Positions 21,690 to 31,242 are shown, counted from the first letter of the stretch. The stretch: 64,000 nucleotides of DNA from Scolanthus callimorphus (GCA_033964015.1 CM066912.1:8396371-8460370), one strand, 5' to 3'. Numbers and translations are program-made. Notes: generated by a model not told the origin, from the letters alone.

Positions 21690-22150
21690 ACATTTGGTCA
21701 AGACTCCACCCTTCTATTCATGACAAACTGGTCACCAAATTTGTCGCCAGAATATTTGTCCTTAAAAAGGCTGTCCCACCAAATTTGTCGCCAGAGTGTT
21801 CAGCCTTGAAAGGTTGTCCTACCAAATTTGTCGCCAGAGTATTTGTCGTTGAAAGGTTGTCCTATCAAATTGTTCACTAGAGTATTTGTCCTAGAAAGAT
21901 TGTCCTACTATCAAATTGGTCGCTAGAGCATTTGTCTTAGAAAGGTTGTCCTACCGCAAATTTGTCGCCAGAGTGTTTGTCCTTGAAAGGTCGTCATATC
22001 AAATTGGTCGCCAGTGTTTGAAAGGTTGTGCTATCAAATTGGTCGCTACAGCATTTGTCTTAGAAAGGTTGTCCTACCAAATGTGTCGCCATAGTGTTTG
22101 TCCTTGAAAGGTTGCCCAATGATATGGGTCACTAGAGTATTTGTCCTTTT
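21690..22150. repeat. About 43-bp tandem repeat, imperfect, about ten copies
   Basis: Units contain caaatttgtcgccagagt, atttgtccttgaaagg and ttgtcctacc with many substitutions. It starts about ten bases beyond the donor of e24 but does not include exon sequence. Confidence 0.8.
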
Positions 22151-22161
22151 AGTTTGCTTAC

Positions 22162-22256
22162 CTTGTTGGCGTGACGTAGTTATGTCTGGACAGCTCTGCA
22201 AGATACTGGATAGACTTGTCTGCGACTGACTGATGGATAACACCACACATTGTCAC
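22162..22256 (-). CDS. dnah1: dnah1 exon e24
   Basis: 95 nt, phase 0 start, two-base overhang. It encodes VTMCGVIHQSVADKSIQYLA and ELSRHNYVTPT. The motif RxNYVTPxSYLE spans the e24/e25 junction. Acceptor GTCAG, donor GTAAGC. Confidence 0.94.
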
Positions 22257-22345
22257 CTGACAAAAAAATGCACAAACAACAATCGCATTACACCACACAT
22301 TGTCACCTGACAAAAAAAATGCACAAACAACAATCGCATTACAAG
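22257..22345 (-). repeat. dnah1: 50-bp direct duplication covering the e24 acceptor
   Basis: caccacacattgtcacctga with caaaaaaatgcacaaacaac and aatcgcatta occurs twice (starting 22241 and 22291). The upstream copy holds the polypyrimidine tract, CAG acceptor and first 16 bases of e24 a second time. Confidence 0.88.
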
Positions 22346-22354
22346 TGAACGGGT

Positions 22355-23119
22355 TTAGCAGGGATCAAACGGTGATGATAGTTGATGAGAGCTAATGAGA
22401 GTTCCAACTATCATCCACTCTCATCTACTCTCACGAGAGGCGATCAAACGGTGATGAGAGCTAATGAGAGTTCCAACTATCATCCACTCTCATCTACTCT
22501 CACGAGAAGCGATCAAACGGTGAAGAGAGCTAGTGAGAGTTCCAACTATCATCCACTCTCATCTACTCTCACGAGAGGCGATCAAACGGTGATGAGAGTT
22601 GGTGAGAGCTAGTGAGAGTTCCAACTATCATCCACTCTCATCTAATCTCACGAGAAGCGATCAAACGGTGATGAGAGTTGCTGAATGCTACTGAGAGTTC
22701 CAACTATTATCCATTCTCATCTACTCTCACGAGAAGCGATCAAACGGTGATGAGAGCTAATGAGAGTTCCAACTATCATCCACTCTCATCTACTCTCACG
22801 AGAAGCGATCAAACGGTGATGAGAGTTGATGAGTCAGCCGAAAGTCGCGCAAGCAATCTTGTTCCTTTCCGCAGAGGAAAGTGTCAACAAATGGAACCAA
22901 ATAAGCCTGCAGTTCTTTTGGCGGCAGCTGCTGACTGAAAAACTCTCATCAATTCTCATCCGCGCGATCAAACGGTAAACAACTCTCATCGACTCAAATG
23001 AAAAATGTGAACATGTTCAAAGTGCATGAGAGCGGATGCGAGTGAATGAGAGTCAATGAGAGTTCGCGATCAAACGGGACACTCTCATCAGCTCTCATCA
23101 CCGTTTGATCGCGCCTTTA
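22355..23119. repeat. gatcaaacggtgatgagag element with internal 60-70-bp repeats
   Basis: About seven tandem units (gatcaaacggtgatgagagc, agttccaactatcatccact, ctcatctactctcacgaga) fill 22375-22830. The whole region is bracketed by mirrored gatcaaacggtgatgag and ctcatcaccgtttgatc, so it looks like a foldback element whose interior expanded. Confidence 0.75.
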
Positions 23120-23344
23120 GATGACGTTTTTGCAGAGAACTTGTTATCTGAAAGATCGACTACACTGACAAGGAACAAGAATATTGTCGTTGAAACTCTT
23201 GATTGACGGACAGCAGCTTGGCGACTGGAGTTCTCAGAATTTTCAGAGTTCTCAGAATTACGAAAAACGCAGACAAAACAAAAACCAATGAGAACATAGC
23301 AATCTTTGGCACACCGAAACAATAACATATCGTGGGTCCCATAC

Positions 23345-23513
23345 CAGCCCCTCCGTGGATCCCGAGTCCTCCAATTCCGGTATTTCGTTCAGGAAGTACG
23401 ATGCTACAGATCGTAAAGCCTCAGCTGGCCAAGCGGAAAACCAGTCGATCGTACAGCAGTTGACGAGTGACGGGAATTGTCGTAACCTGGCACGGAACAC
23501 TTCACCGATGGGA
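23345..23513 (-). CDS. dnah1: dnah1 exon e23 (AAA4)
   Basis: 169 nt; the first base completes Ser from e22. It encodes PIGEVFRARLRQFPSLVNCC, TIDWFSAWPAEALRSVASYF and LNEIPELE. The SPxGxxFRxRxRxFPxLxxxCTIDWFxxWPxxAL motif is the AAA4 sensor region. Acceptor TTCCAG, donor GTATGG. Confidence 0.97.
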
Positions 23514-23784
23514 CTGGAAAAGGAAAATGGGAAATTGATATACAACTACCCCGGAAAAAAGTGATTTAAGTGATTTAAGAACCTATACGCTGAAATACCA
23601 AAAACTTTAAGAACCTGGTAAGCCTGCAAAGAAAATAGCTTCTTATACAAAATATATATTAATTTTAGAGAAACACAATATACACACATCGAAAATATTT
23701 ACTTAGTATGTTATTGTTTATGCATTTTCATGGCATGGATTTTCATCTTACAAAAAGTAGCGCTTGAAGGCGTTCTGTAACCGT

Positions 23785-24090
23785 AACACAAACAAACAAT
23801 CACAAACAAACAAACAAACACAACTAAACAAACAAACAAGTACAAACAAACAAACACAACTAAACAAACAAACAAACATAACTAAACAAACAAACAAAAC
23901 AAGCAAAACAAACATAACTAAACAAACAAACAAAACAAACACAACTAAACAAACAAACACAACTAAACAAACAAACACAACTAAACAAACAAACACAACT
24001 AATCAAACAAACAAACAAACACAAACAAACAAACAAGTACAAACAAACAAACACAACTAAACAAACAAACAAACACAACTAAACAAACAA
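23785..24090. repeat. CAAA-type simple repeat with acaactaaacaaa units
   Basis: Nearly pure caaacaaacacaactaaaca repeats in the e22/e23 intron, immediately beyond the duplicated donor of e22. Open frames here are artefacts. Confidence 0.9.
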
Positions 24091-24124
24091 ACACGTACCT
24101 CATACAGACACGTACCTCATACAG
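24091..24124 (-). repeat. dnah1: 17-bp direct duplication of the e22 splice donor
   Basis: acgtacctcatacagac occurs twice in tandem. On the minus strand this gives TGTATGAG-GTACGTG twice, two identical donors 17 bases apart. Use of the downstream donor (exon end 24099) would add 17 bases and shift the frame. Confidence 0.9.
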
Positions 24125-24324
24125 ACGACCGAATGTGTGTTGGACTTGACTCTTTTGGTAAATGCCGAGTACAAGTTGGCCTTGGTTGGCTGCATGCCTT
24201 CATCTTGTACCACGGGTTTCATGGCCGTGTAGATCTGATCAAGCTCATCCAGTGCAAAGATGTTTGGCACGTCACCAGCGTTCAGTACATTGTTGAGGTC
24301 CTCCAGGAATGTCTCACTTTTGAT
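24116..24324 (-). CDS. dnah1: dnah1 exon e22 (AAA4)
   Basis: 209 nt, phase 0 start, two-base overhang. It encodes IKSETFLEDLNNVLNAGDVP, NIFALDELDQIY and NTHSVVCM, the family motif IxxExFLEDxNNxLNSGxVPNLF after AAA4 Walker B. Donor chosen at 24115 because it keeps Ser-Pro-Ile-Gly of e23 in frame. Confidence 0.96.
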
Positions 24325-24479
24325 CTAAGCAGAAAACAATCAACTAGCTCTGTAACAGAAATCTCGCATGTATGGTGCAGGCTTGCCATAAAATCATACT
24401 TTGTAGCCGTGTGCTTATGTCTATAAATTACCATCCCCATTTATTTAAAATCAGAGTTATGGCTAACTTTGAGAGCAGA

Positions 24480-24615
24480 CGTACGGACGGACAAAATGGG
24501 TACGGACGGACGGACAAAATGGGTACGCGCGGACGCACGGACGGACAAAATTGGTACGGACGGACGCACGGACGGACAAAATGGGTACGGGACGCGCGGA
24601 CGGACAAACTGAGTA
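24480..24615. repeat. acggacggacaaaatgggta tandem repeat
   Basis: Five or so imperfect units of 22-35 bp in the intron between e22 and the LINE-interrupted e21. Plain minisatellite with no splice content. Confidence 0.85.
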
Positions 24616-24641
24616 CTCTACGATCCTTGCCCTATACGTAC

Positions 24642-24647
24642 TTGTGT
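24642..24647 (-). CDS. dnah1: dnah1 exon e21, last six bases cut off by the LINE
   Basis: ACA CAA followed by donor GTACGT. Joined to the end of the main e21 part (27202) this gives FLFSD-TQ, then IKSETF in e22, which is exactly the DNAH1-family sequence. So these six bases are the displaced exon end. Confidence 0.88.
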
Positions 24648-27201
24648 AGATAGATAGATAGATAGATAGATATTCTTTATTTATCCACGGTAAAAATTCA
24701 TCAGCTCAATTATAATAATATAGAAATAATAAAATATAATACACTACCCTTATCTACGCTAGTTACCCTACCCACCCTACCCTCCCCGAGCTGCTTTCCA
24801 TGAATGCCGTGCCCTATTTAATACATGATTTAAATTTCCTAAGAGACTCGGCTTGTCTTGTTTCGCTAGGAAGACTGTTCCATGTGATAGCACCGCTATA
24901 GCTGAAGCTGTTTTTATAATAATTGGTTCGCGGTAGTGGAACGTTGACTTTGTTGTCCGAGTCTCTTAGGGAATATATCGATTCTCGGGTCGTAAATTTG
25001 CTGGAAAGATAGCCAGGTGCCAGTCCATGCAAACATTTATAAACCATTGTTGCTCGCGCAATCTGTTGTTGGGAGCTTAGATTTTTCCATTCCAAATATT
25101 CAAAAAGTTCGCTAGCACTGGCATCATAGCTTGAGTGGGTCAAGACACGAGCTGCTCTATTTTGAAGCTTTTGTAGTTTATCATGGAGTGTAACACCACA
25201 GTTTCCCCAGACGACATTGCAGTAATCAAAGTGTGGCTGTACAAGCGCACGAAAAATATTATGCATAGTCGTCTGAGGAACAAGGTGCCTCACTCGTTTG
25301 ATTGCCCCAATACCAGATGCAATTTTCTTGGTTAATTTATCTATATGTTCGCACCAATTGAGATTCTCATCGATAACCACTCCTAGTGATTTTGCTTTTG
25401 TCACTAGATCAATTTGCGCGCCATTTATCTCTGGCTGGGGAAGATTTGTAAACGTGCATAGCCTCTGCCTTGACCCAATCAACATAAACTCGGTTTTAGT
25501 CGCATTTAGAGTTAGTTTGTTTGCTATTAGCCAATTGTTGACATTTGCCAAGTCTTTGTTTAGGCATGATTGAATATTGTCGGCACAGGAACCCGCATAC
25601 GTCAAATGAGTGTCGTCAGCATACATTCGTGGTTGACAATTATCCAAACAGTTTGGCAAGTCATTAATGTACAGTAAAAATAATAATGGCCCTAAAATTG
25701 TACCCTGTGGAACTCCACAGCTTAATAGGCAGGTTTGAGAGAGTGAGCCATTAATGGAACATTTTTGTGTGCGTTTGTCTAAATACGACTTGAACCAGTT
25801 ATGGGCAATATCTTGTATGCCATAATTGTCTAGTTTTGATAGAAGGACATCGTGATTAACAGTATCGAACGCTTTTTTCAAATCTAGGAAAACAACAGCG
25901 TTTACTTTTCCTTTGTCAATGTTATACGCCCAACTATCTGTGGCCTCAAGAAGAGCCGTGACGGTCGAATGGAGACTGCGAAAACCTGATTGGTATTTAC
26001 AAATTATGTCATTTTCAATCAAATAGGCATATATTTGGTCATAAACTATCCTTTCAAAGACCTTGGCTATAACTGAGACCACTGATATTGGGCGATAATT
26101 GTTCATGTCATCACGATTTCCTTGCTTGAATAATGGTGTTACCCGGGCACTTTTCCAGTCGTCAGGGAATATACCGAGACTGAGAGACTGGTTGAATATA
26201 TTACAGAGTGAAGTGCAAATAAGATCAGCGCACTCACGAATGAGTCTAGCTGATATCTTGTCAAGGCCAGTGGCCTTTGACTTATTTAGTTTGTTTAATA
26301 GTGAGAGAACATGATTTGAAGTGACTTGGCAGAACTGAAACCTTTTGTTTGTGCCAGTAAGAAAGTCTAAATGGCTATTTTTACTTTGCGCAGGGATATC
26401 ACTCGCAAGTTTTGGGCCAATGGTGGCAAAGTGGTTATTGAATTCGTCTGCCAATTCAATTGGGTTTGTTATTGACTGCCCATTCACTTTAAGTTCTTTC
26501 ACAGACGTTCTACCAGATTTCCTGGAAGTTATTTCATTTATTGTCTGCCACGTTTTCTTTGAATCACCCTGGTACTTGTTTAAGGTGTTTTGATAATATA
26601 GTTGCTTGGCTAACTTAATTTCTTTGTTTACTTTGTTTCTTTGTGTTTTGAATTGTGCCCAATCATCTGGGTCTTTTGTTCTAATCGCCCTAATTTTCAA
26701 AATATCTCTATTATGCATAATATCCTTTAGCTCTGACGTGATCCACGGAGAACTACGCGAACGGACACGCGAGGTTCTCAGTGGAGCATGTTTATTGACA
26801 ATGGCAGAAAAAGTCTCCTTCCACGCGAGCCACATGCGGTCTGGGTCAGACCTAAGGTTATTTAGAGAATCCCAATTTTGGGTTTCAACGTCTCGACGAA
26901 AATTGTCGCGATTAAAATTTCGAAAATTTCTATAAGTTATGCTAGTATGACCCTTATCAAAGCCATTTATAGATAATTTTCTGTATGCGAAAACTATACT
27001 ATGGTCACTGATGCCAATATGGCGGACACCAGAGCACACAATTTTATCCGGGCAGTTAGTGAAAATTAAATCAATCAAAGTTGCAGATTTTTCAGTAATT
27101 CTAGTAGGTTCCTTGATGAGTTGTTGGAGACCATACACATCAGTTATACTCGTTAAGTTACGTGTATCGTTGTCACCGGGAGCGTCCATATTACAGTTCA
27201 A
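24648..27201 (-). mobile_element. LINE inserted inside dnah1 exon e21
   Basis: A 2554-bp non-LTR retrotransposon, 5' truncated inside its endonuclease domain, same strand as the host gene. It has one open reading frame with no stops or frameshifts, about 160 bp of 3' UTR and an (atct)n tail at 24648-24670. No target-site duplication is visible. The dynein codons on the two sides rejoin without loss. Intact coding suggests recent insertion. RT motifs place it in the Jockey/CR1 group; I cannot fix the clade. Confidence 0.93.
24814..27201 (-). CDS. LINE polyprotein: endonuclease C-terminal part and reverse transcriptase
   Basis: Continuous with the dynein frame upstream. It begins LNCNMDAPGDNDTRN, inside the endonuclease (LIDLIFTN, GISDHSIVFAYRK). 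Reverse transcriptase follows: NNYRPISVVSVIAKVFERIV, VFLDLKKAFDTVNHDVLLSK, GVPQGTILGPLLFLLYINDL, and the catalytic MYADDTHLTYAG. A thumb and C-terminal domain ends in ITWNSLPSETRQAESLRKFK. Without the N-terminal endonuclease half and an own start codon it cannot be an autonomous element. If translated it would be as a tail on truncated dynein. Confidence 0.92.
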   Translation of the reverse strand: MNCNMDAPGDNDTRNLTSITDVYGLQQLIKEPTRITEKSATLIDLIFTNCPDKIVCSGVRHIGISDHSIVFAYRKLSINGFDKGHTSITYRNFRNFNRDNFRRDVETQNWDSLNNLRSDPDRMWLAWKETFSAIVNKHAPLRTSRVRSRSSPWITSELKDIMHNRDILKIRAIRTKDPDDWAQFKTQRNKVNKEIKLAKQLYYQNTLNKYQGDSKKTWQTINEITSRKSGRTSVKELKVNGQSITNPIELADEFNNHFATIGPKLASDIPAQSKNSHLDFLTGTNKRFQFCQVTSNHVLSLLNKLNKSKATGLDKISARLIRECADLICTSLCNIFNQSLSLGIFPDDWKSARVTPLFKQGNRDDMNNYRPISVVSVIAKVFERIVYDQIYAYLIENDIICKYQSGFRSLHSTVTALLEATDSWAYNIDKGKVNAVVFLDLKKAFDTVNHDVLLSKLDNYGIQDIAHNWFKSYLDKRTQKCSINGSLSQTCLLSCGVPQGTILGPLLFLLYINDLPNCLDNCQPRMYADDTHLTYAGSCADNIQSCLNKDLANVNNWLIANKLTLNATKTEFMLIGSRQRLCTFTNLPQPEINGAQIDLVTKAKSLGVVIDENLNWCEHIDKLTKKIASGIGAIKRVRHLVPQTTMHNIFRALVQPHFDYCNVVWGNCGVTLHDKLQKLQNRAARVLTHSSYDASASELFEYLEWKNLSSQQQIARATMVYKCLHGLAPGYLSSKFTTRESIYSLRDSDNKVNVPLPRTNYYKNSFSYSGAITWNSLPSETRQAESLRKFKSCIK

Positions 27202-27331
27202 ATCGCTAAACAAGAACACCATAGACTTGTTCTCGACCCCAGCCTTCAACAATATCTTCTTGAGATCTTCTCGCCACTCTGGCACGCCATAGTTCTTAGC
27301 CAGCTCGATCTGGAAACACTCATACTCCGCC
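27202..27331 (-). CDS. dnah1: dnah1 exon e21 main part (AAA4 Walker B), interrupted by LINE
   Basis: 130 nt; the first base completes Met from e20. It encodes AEYECFQIELAKNYGVPEW, REDLKKILLKAGVENKSMVF and LFSD. FLFSD/FLFTD is the AAA4 Walker B segment. After SD the frame runs directly into the LINE for 795 codons. In the uninterrupted exon TQ and a GTACGT donor would follow (now at 24642). Confidence 0.95.
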
Positions 27332-27470
27332 CTGGGGAAAAGTAAATTATATGTTAAGTTATTAGCTTACTTATTACATGATAATAATGATTCTGTTGAA
27401 AATGTTTCGCTTGCACTCGCGTGCGGTCGATGGTGTCAATTTCGAACGAAAAATACAGGGATGACCTTGC

Positions 27471-27999
27471 GAACTCTCGCTAACGATTTCCAACCGTCAA
27501 ACCGCCTTCTGGCTTCCGCCAATCAAACTCCCCAGTGCTTTTTGATTGGCCAGCACGTAACCGTTGCTGGTGTGACGGGAAGCCATTTTAGTACCGCTTA
27601 GGGCGAATTTATTTTTTACGCCCACTTCAAGATGGCGGCTAGCTAGTATAAATATTCATTATGATTCACATATTCTCGTTCTACGAGTGAATTAAAAGGA
27701 GGCTGTTGACCTGCGAACTCTCTCGTAGCTCATGTGTAAGATGTTGGGTTATGAATAGGTAATTTACACAGGGTTGAGGGTTCGCACCATCATGAATACG
27801 TTTTCCTTTTTTCTCAATAACTTGCCTGAAAAATTTCTAAGTGCCATGAAGTGGGCGTAAATAAAAAAAATCGCCCACTTAGGCGCTCAAAAAGCAGAGA
27901 GAGTAATAACGAAAAGACTCGGGCGTTTGATTGACGGAAGCCAGAAGGCGGTTTTACAGTTGGAAATCGATAGCGAGAGTTCGCAGAATTATGAAAACT
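27471..27999. mobile_element. Large foldback element beside e20
   Basis: Left arm tgcgaactctcgctaacgat, then ttccaaccgtcaaaccgcct; right arm ggcggttttacagttggaaa, then tcgatagcgagagttcgca. Its outer end is only about 16 bases from the e20 donor. Contains caagatggcggctagc. A partial relative is near 5890-5945. Confidence 0.75.
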
Positions 28000-28015
28000 G
28001 CAGTAATGAACTCAC

Positions 28016-28212
28016 ATATGAGCTGCAAGCCTTGTCAAACTCTGTCGACCACTACCGCCCATACCAAGCAAAAGGGCGTTGCCCAAGGGCTGCCTGATGA
28101 CCCTACTAATACGGGACAAGTGGCGCACGGCGTCACTGAACAGGACCAGCCTCATCTGAGCCGTGTTGATCTGATTATAATCCTCCAGGTATTCCTCCAG
28201 TATTTTTACCAT
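28016..28212 (-). CDS. dnah1: dnah1 exon e20 (AAA4 P-loop)
   Basis: 197 nt, phase 0 start, two-base overhang (AT plus G of e21 gives Met). It encodes [69 protein letters not shown] is the AAA4 Walker A; GRxS instead of GKT/S is normal for axonemal AAA4. Confidence 0.97.
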
Positions 28213-28249
28213 CTGTCAAGGCAAATTGACATAGCTTGAATTGTTTCGT

Positions 28250-28329
28250 AGATGCTAAAGAGACTCGGCCGCCATTTTGTCAGCCTAGCAACATACCGAG
28301 TCTGACAAAGCATCCATTTCCATTGGCAG
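28250..28329. mobile_element. TTAA MITE, truncated copy 3
   Basis: gccgccattttgtcagccta and agcatccatttccattggc match one end of the family. It is cut off where the G-rich repeat at 28330 begins, so that element probably inserted into it. Confidence 0.65.
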
Positions 28330-28643
28330 ATTGACTGATTTCATTTTTTTCGCACCGGGGATCGAGGACACCGGACAATTCCAGGGGGGGGGGGGGGTCT
28401 ATCTAAGCCCTGGAAATTCTAAGGGAAGGGGTCTATTAGAGCGCTGGAAATTCCAAGAAGGGGTAGGGGTAGAGACCCATGGAAATCCTGGAAAATTCAA
28501 GGGAGGGAACGGTGGAAAAGGGGTTATTTAGGCAACTTGGAAATTCCAAGGAAGAGAGTGTTGAAATTCCAGGGTAGGGAGCCTACGAATGGTAGGGTCC
28601 TCGACCGCCCGGTTCGAAAAAAATAATGCGATCAGCCATTTAG
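28330..28643. mobile_element. Repeat with homopolymer runs, copy 2 (inverted relative of 12800-13185)
   Basis: Contains a 14-G run at 28384-28397, many ggaaattccaag pieces and ends in aaaaataatgcgatcagcc, the mirror of the start of the copy at 12800. Confidence 0.65.
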
Positions 28644-28882
28644 ATATCGTTTTGCAGTAATGATTGAATTCGTTTGTAGATGGCTATTTTGACGTGTTTA
28701 CTTTCATTGGACTTGTCCCTGGGACAAATATTCAGTCCCCGCGTGTTAAATTTCAACGCAAAAACTCGAGTACACACTAGGGGGCATATCCCCGAAGCAG
28801 GTTCCCTGGGACTTTTCCCCTAGTCTGTGCCGGCCTTTAGGGTAGCTTAACACAAAACATGGCGCTAGCTGAATGTTAATAC

Positions 28883-29011
28883 CTTATTGTAATCAGTGAC
28901 CTCTGCATAGATCCTGTTGTCAGCGCTTGGGATCATGAAGTCGCCATAGATCATGGGCGCTTCACCGACAACCTCATCCATACTGATCTGGAAACCAGTT
29001 TCTAACTTCTC
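28883..29011 (-). CDS. dnah1: dnah1 exon e19 (AAA3-AAA4 linker)
   Basis: Forty-three codons, phase 0/0, acceptor TAACAG, donor GTATTA. It encodes EKLETGFQISMDEVVGEAPM, then IYGDFMIPSADNRIYAEVTD. The YGDFMxPxADxRxYxEVTD motif leads into AAA4. Confidence 0.96.
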
Positions 29012-29039
29012 CTGTTAACATAAAACGTCTCAGAACGTT

Positions 29040-29205
29040 GAAATGACATGGTCCGCTTTTATTACTCCATTTTAAATTCACGCGCGCGTTCTGCAATCTG
29101 ATTGGCTAACAAGAGCGATTTCCTCCTCTATTATATCCATTTTGAGATCACACGCACGTTCTGCAGTCTGATTGGCTAACAAGAGCGATATACTACCTTT
29201 ATTTC
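29040..29205. repeat. Two-copy about 70-bp duplication
   Basis: cgttctgcaatctgattggc with taacaagagcgat occurs at 29087 and 29157 with a few changes. Contains CCAAT-type attggct motifs. Confidence 0.75.
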
Positions 29206-29711
29206 AAAGCTCGTACCTTGAGGAGGTTAGTACTCCGCCACAAAATTAGTATTCCGTCACAAAATAAACTGCTAATTCTGCTCACACTATACTACTTTTA
29301 TTTGAAAGCTCGTACCTTGAGGAGGTTACTACTCCGCCACAAAATTAGTATTCCGTCACAAAATAAACTGCTAATTCTGCTCACACTATACTACTTTTAT
29401 TTGAAAGCTCGTACCTTGAGGAGGTTAGTACTCCGCCACAAAATTAGTATTCCGTCACAAAATAAACTGCTAATTCTGCTCACACTATACTACTTTTATT
29501 TGAAAGCTCGTACCTTGAGGAGGTTACTACTCCGCCACAAAATTAGTATTCCGTCACAAAATAAACTGCTAATTCTGCTCACACTATACTACTTTTATTT
29601 GAAAGCTCGTACCTTGAGGAGGTTAGTACTCCGCCACAAAATTTGTATTCCGTCACAAAATAAACTGCTAATTCTGCTCACACTATACTACTTTTATTTG
29701 AAAGCTCGTAC
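29206..29711 (-). repeat. dnah1: 99-bp tandem repeat carrying the e18 end and donor
   Basis: Five intronic copies at exact 99-bp spacing (cgtacc at 29212, 29311, 29410, 29509, 29608), followed by the real exon end at 29707. Each holds the last about 18 exon bases (coding TNLLK) plus GTACGAGC donor and the same intron stretch. Copies alternate between gttagta and gttacta, so a 198-bp higher unit exists. Confidence 0.92.
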
Positions 29712-29915
29712 CTTGAGGAGGTTAGTAAACCACAGGCGATCCTCGTCATTAACAAGTCGGTCCTGGAACACGCGGCAGTTCTCGTGGAACCACAGACGAA
29801 TCAGGTCCGCCTTCTGCTCCAGCTTCTCAGGCAGCGCCATCAGGATACCTTGGAACACCTTGGACAAGTCACGCAAGTTGAACGTGTAGTGGCTCTTCGC
29901 TGGCGTCGGTAGTAA
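29712..29915 (-). CDS. dnah1: dnah1 exon e18 (AAA3 C-terminal)
   Basis: Sixty-eight codons, phase 0/0, acceptor TTTCAG, donor GTACGA. It encodes LLPTPAKSHYTFNLRDLSKV, FQGILM, LIRLWFHENCRVFQDRLVND. PTPxKxHYxFNLRDxSRVxQG and RLWxHExxRVFxDRL are AAA3 sensor II signatures. Confidence 0.97.
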
Positions 29916-30411
29916 CTGAAAAAATCAATCATTTGTTACGGCTCGTTCACACGGTATCATTTTAACTGCACGCGCAGGCTGTATGTCGGTAGATGTGGTA
30001 CATTTCTCAAACAAACTGTTAAAAAAGAGCGCAGCATTCTGGTAGTTGTGGGACACGGCTTGGGCGTTTCTGAACAAAGAAGAGCGCGGTTTCAGGGTGG
30101 TTATCAGAAAGAAGTCTATTCTCCCTCTGTATACTAATGAGCGCATCGCCAAAAACGCAAGGAATCTTTTCCAACTGGCCAAACCGGTTATTAATAATGC
30201 TTTGCGCGCCCTGCCATAAGGCTGGGACTCACAGCCTCGCTCATCTCGACAAGACGATGAAATGTGTCGACCCAACCTCCATCCCCCTACGTGCCTTTCT
30301 TCGCTGCATACCTATTTCACAGCCGTCGCAGGCCCTCTTCTCATAACTTAGCTTTGCGATGTGGTAATGAGTATGCAGTGAGAAAGGGTAACTATTGGCG
30401 CGAGTAAATAC

Positions 30412-30497
30412 CTGTGTTATGACTGTGTTGTAGACGGACAGAGTTTGCTTGACTAGAGCATTCGACATCAGTTCTTTGCCTTCGCCGGCGTAGTTCA
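30412..30497 (-). CDS. dnah1: dnah1 exon e17
   Basis: 86 nt; the first two bases complete a Val codon from e16. It encodes NYAGEGKELMSNALVKQTLS and VYNTVITQ, joining LLPTPAKSHY of e18. The stretch between e16 and this helix is about ten residues shorter than in human DNAH1, so a small exon in 30498-32591 may have been missed. Confidence 0.85.
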
Positions 30498-30531
30498 CTG
30501 TAAAAGGGTTATCCAAATTCAATGATAATGA

Positions 30532-31095
30532 ACAATAATAATAATAATAATAATAAGTATTTATATAGCGCATTTTCCCAATGTCCAAATGCGCTTTACA
30601 TTCATTTAAAAATAACTATAAAATATGATGAAATTCGTTAAAAATCTTAAACTGAAATATAATATATTACAAAGCTAACTATGAATGAAAATAAACTGAT
30701 TTAAAAAGGTGGGTCTTCAGCCGGCGTTTAAATTCAGGGACGGAAGTACTGCTCTTAATCTCGTGCGGTAGTTTATTCCAGAGATTAGGCGCGCACAGCG
30801 AGAAAGCCTCGCCTTGGTTGATACGGACTTATGAGCTCACGAAGGTATGTTGGAGTCATACCATGAATTGCCTTAAATGTAAAAAGTAAAATCTTAAAAA
30901 TGATGCGTTGTTGCACAGGCAACCAGTGTAATTGCATTAAAATAGGCGTGATGTGATCGTATTTTTTAGTAAGCGTTACAAGTCGCGCAGCCGCATTGAG
31001 TACGCTCTGAAGGCGCTTAATCAAATGATCCGGTAAACCAAACAGAAGAGCGTTGCAGTTATCTATCCTAGAGGTGACAAGAGCGTGCACAAGTT
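30532..31095 (-). mobile_element. LINE 3' fragment, L2/CR1-like
   Basis: Minus-strand reading gives a reverse transcriptase C-terminal piece (SRIDNCNALLFGLPDHLIKR, ITPILMQLHWLPVQQRIIFK, ILLFTFKAIHGMTPTYL) at 30785-31090. The 3' end gcgctatataaatac plus (att)n is the same tail type as the LINE at 8461-12171. 5' truncated. Confidence 0.88.
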
Positions 31096-31242
31096 TCTCC
31101 GTGGATTCTGCGCTAAGATATTTGCACCCCTACAGAGGGGGTTCCCTATTGCTTCAATAACAATAATAATCTTGATTTAGCCCAGTATCTCAACAACTTA
31201 TTGTAGACACTTGTGCTTCTATTGCTTGCAGTTGGCTGATAT

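Noticed and set aside
23748..24078. Open frames of repeated NKQT or VCLFS
   Set aside because: CAAACAAA simple repeat.
24814..27285. A genuine 823-residue cellular gene starting at the dynein motif
   Set aside because: The first 28 residues are dynein exon e21, the rest is LINE reverse transcriptase; the start is a reading artefact at a GTG codon.
29218..29889. Plus-strand 223-codon frame with repeated KARTLRRL
   Set aside because: Antisense of the 99-bp donor array and of dynein exon e18.
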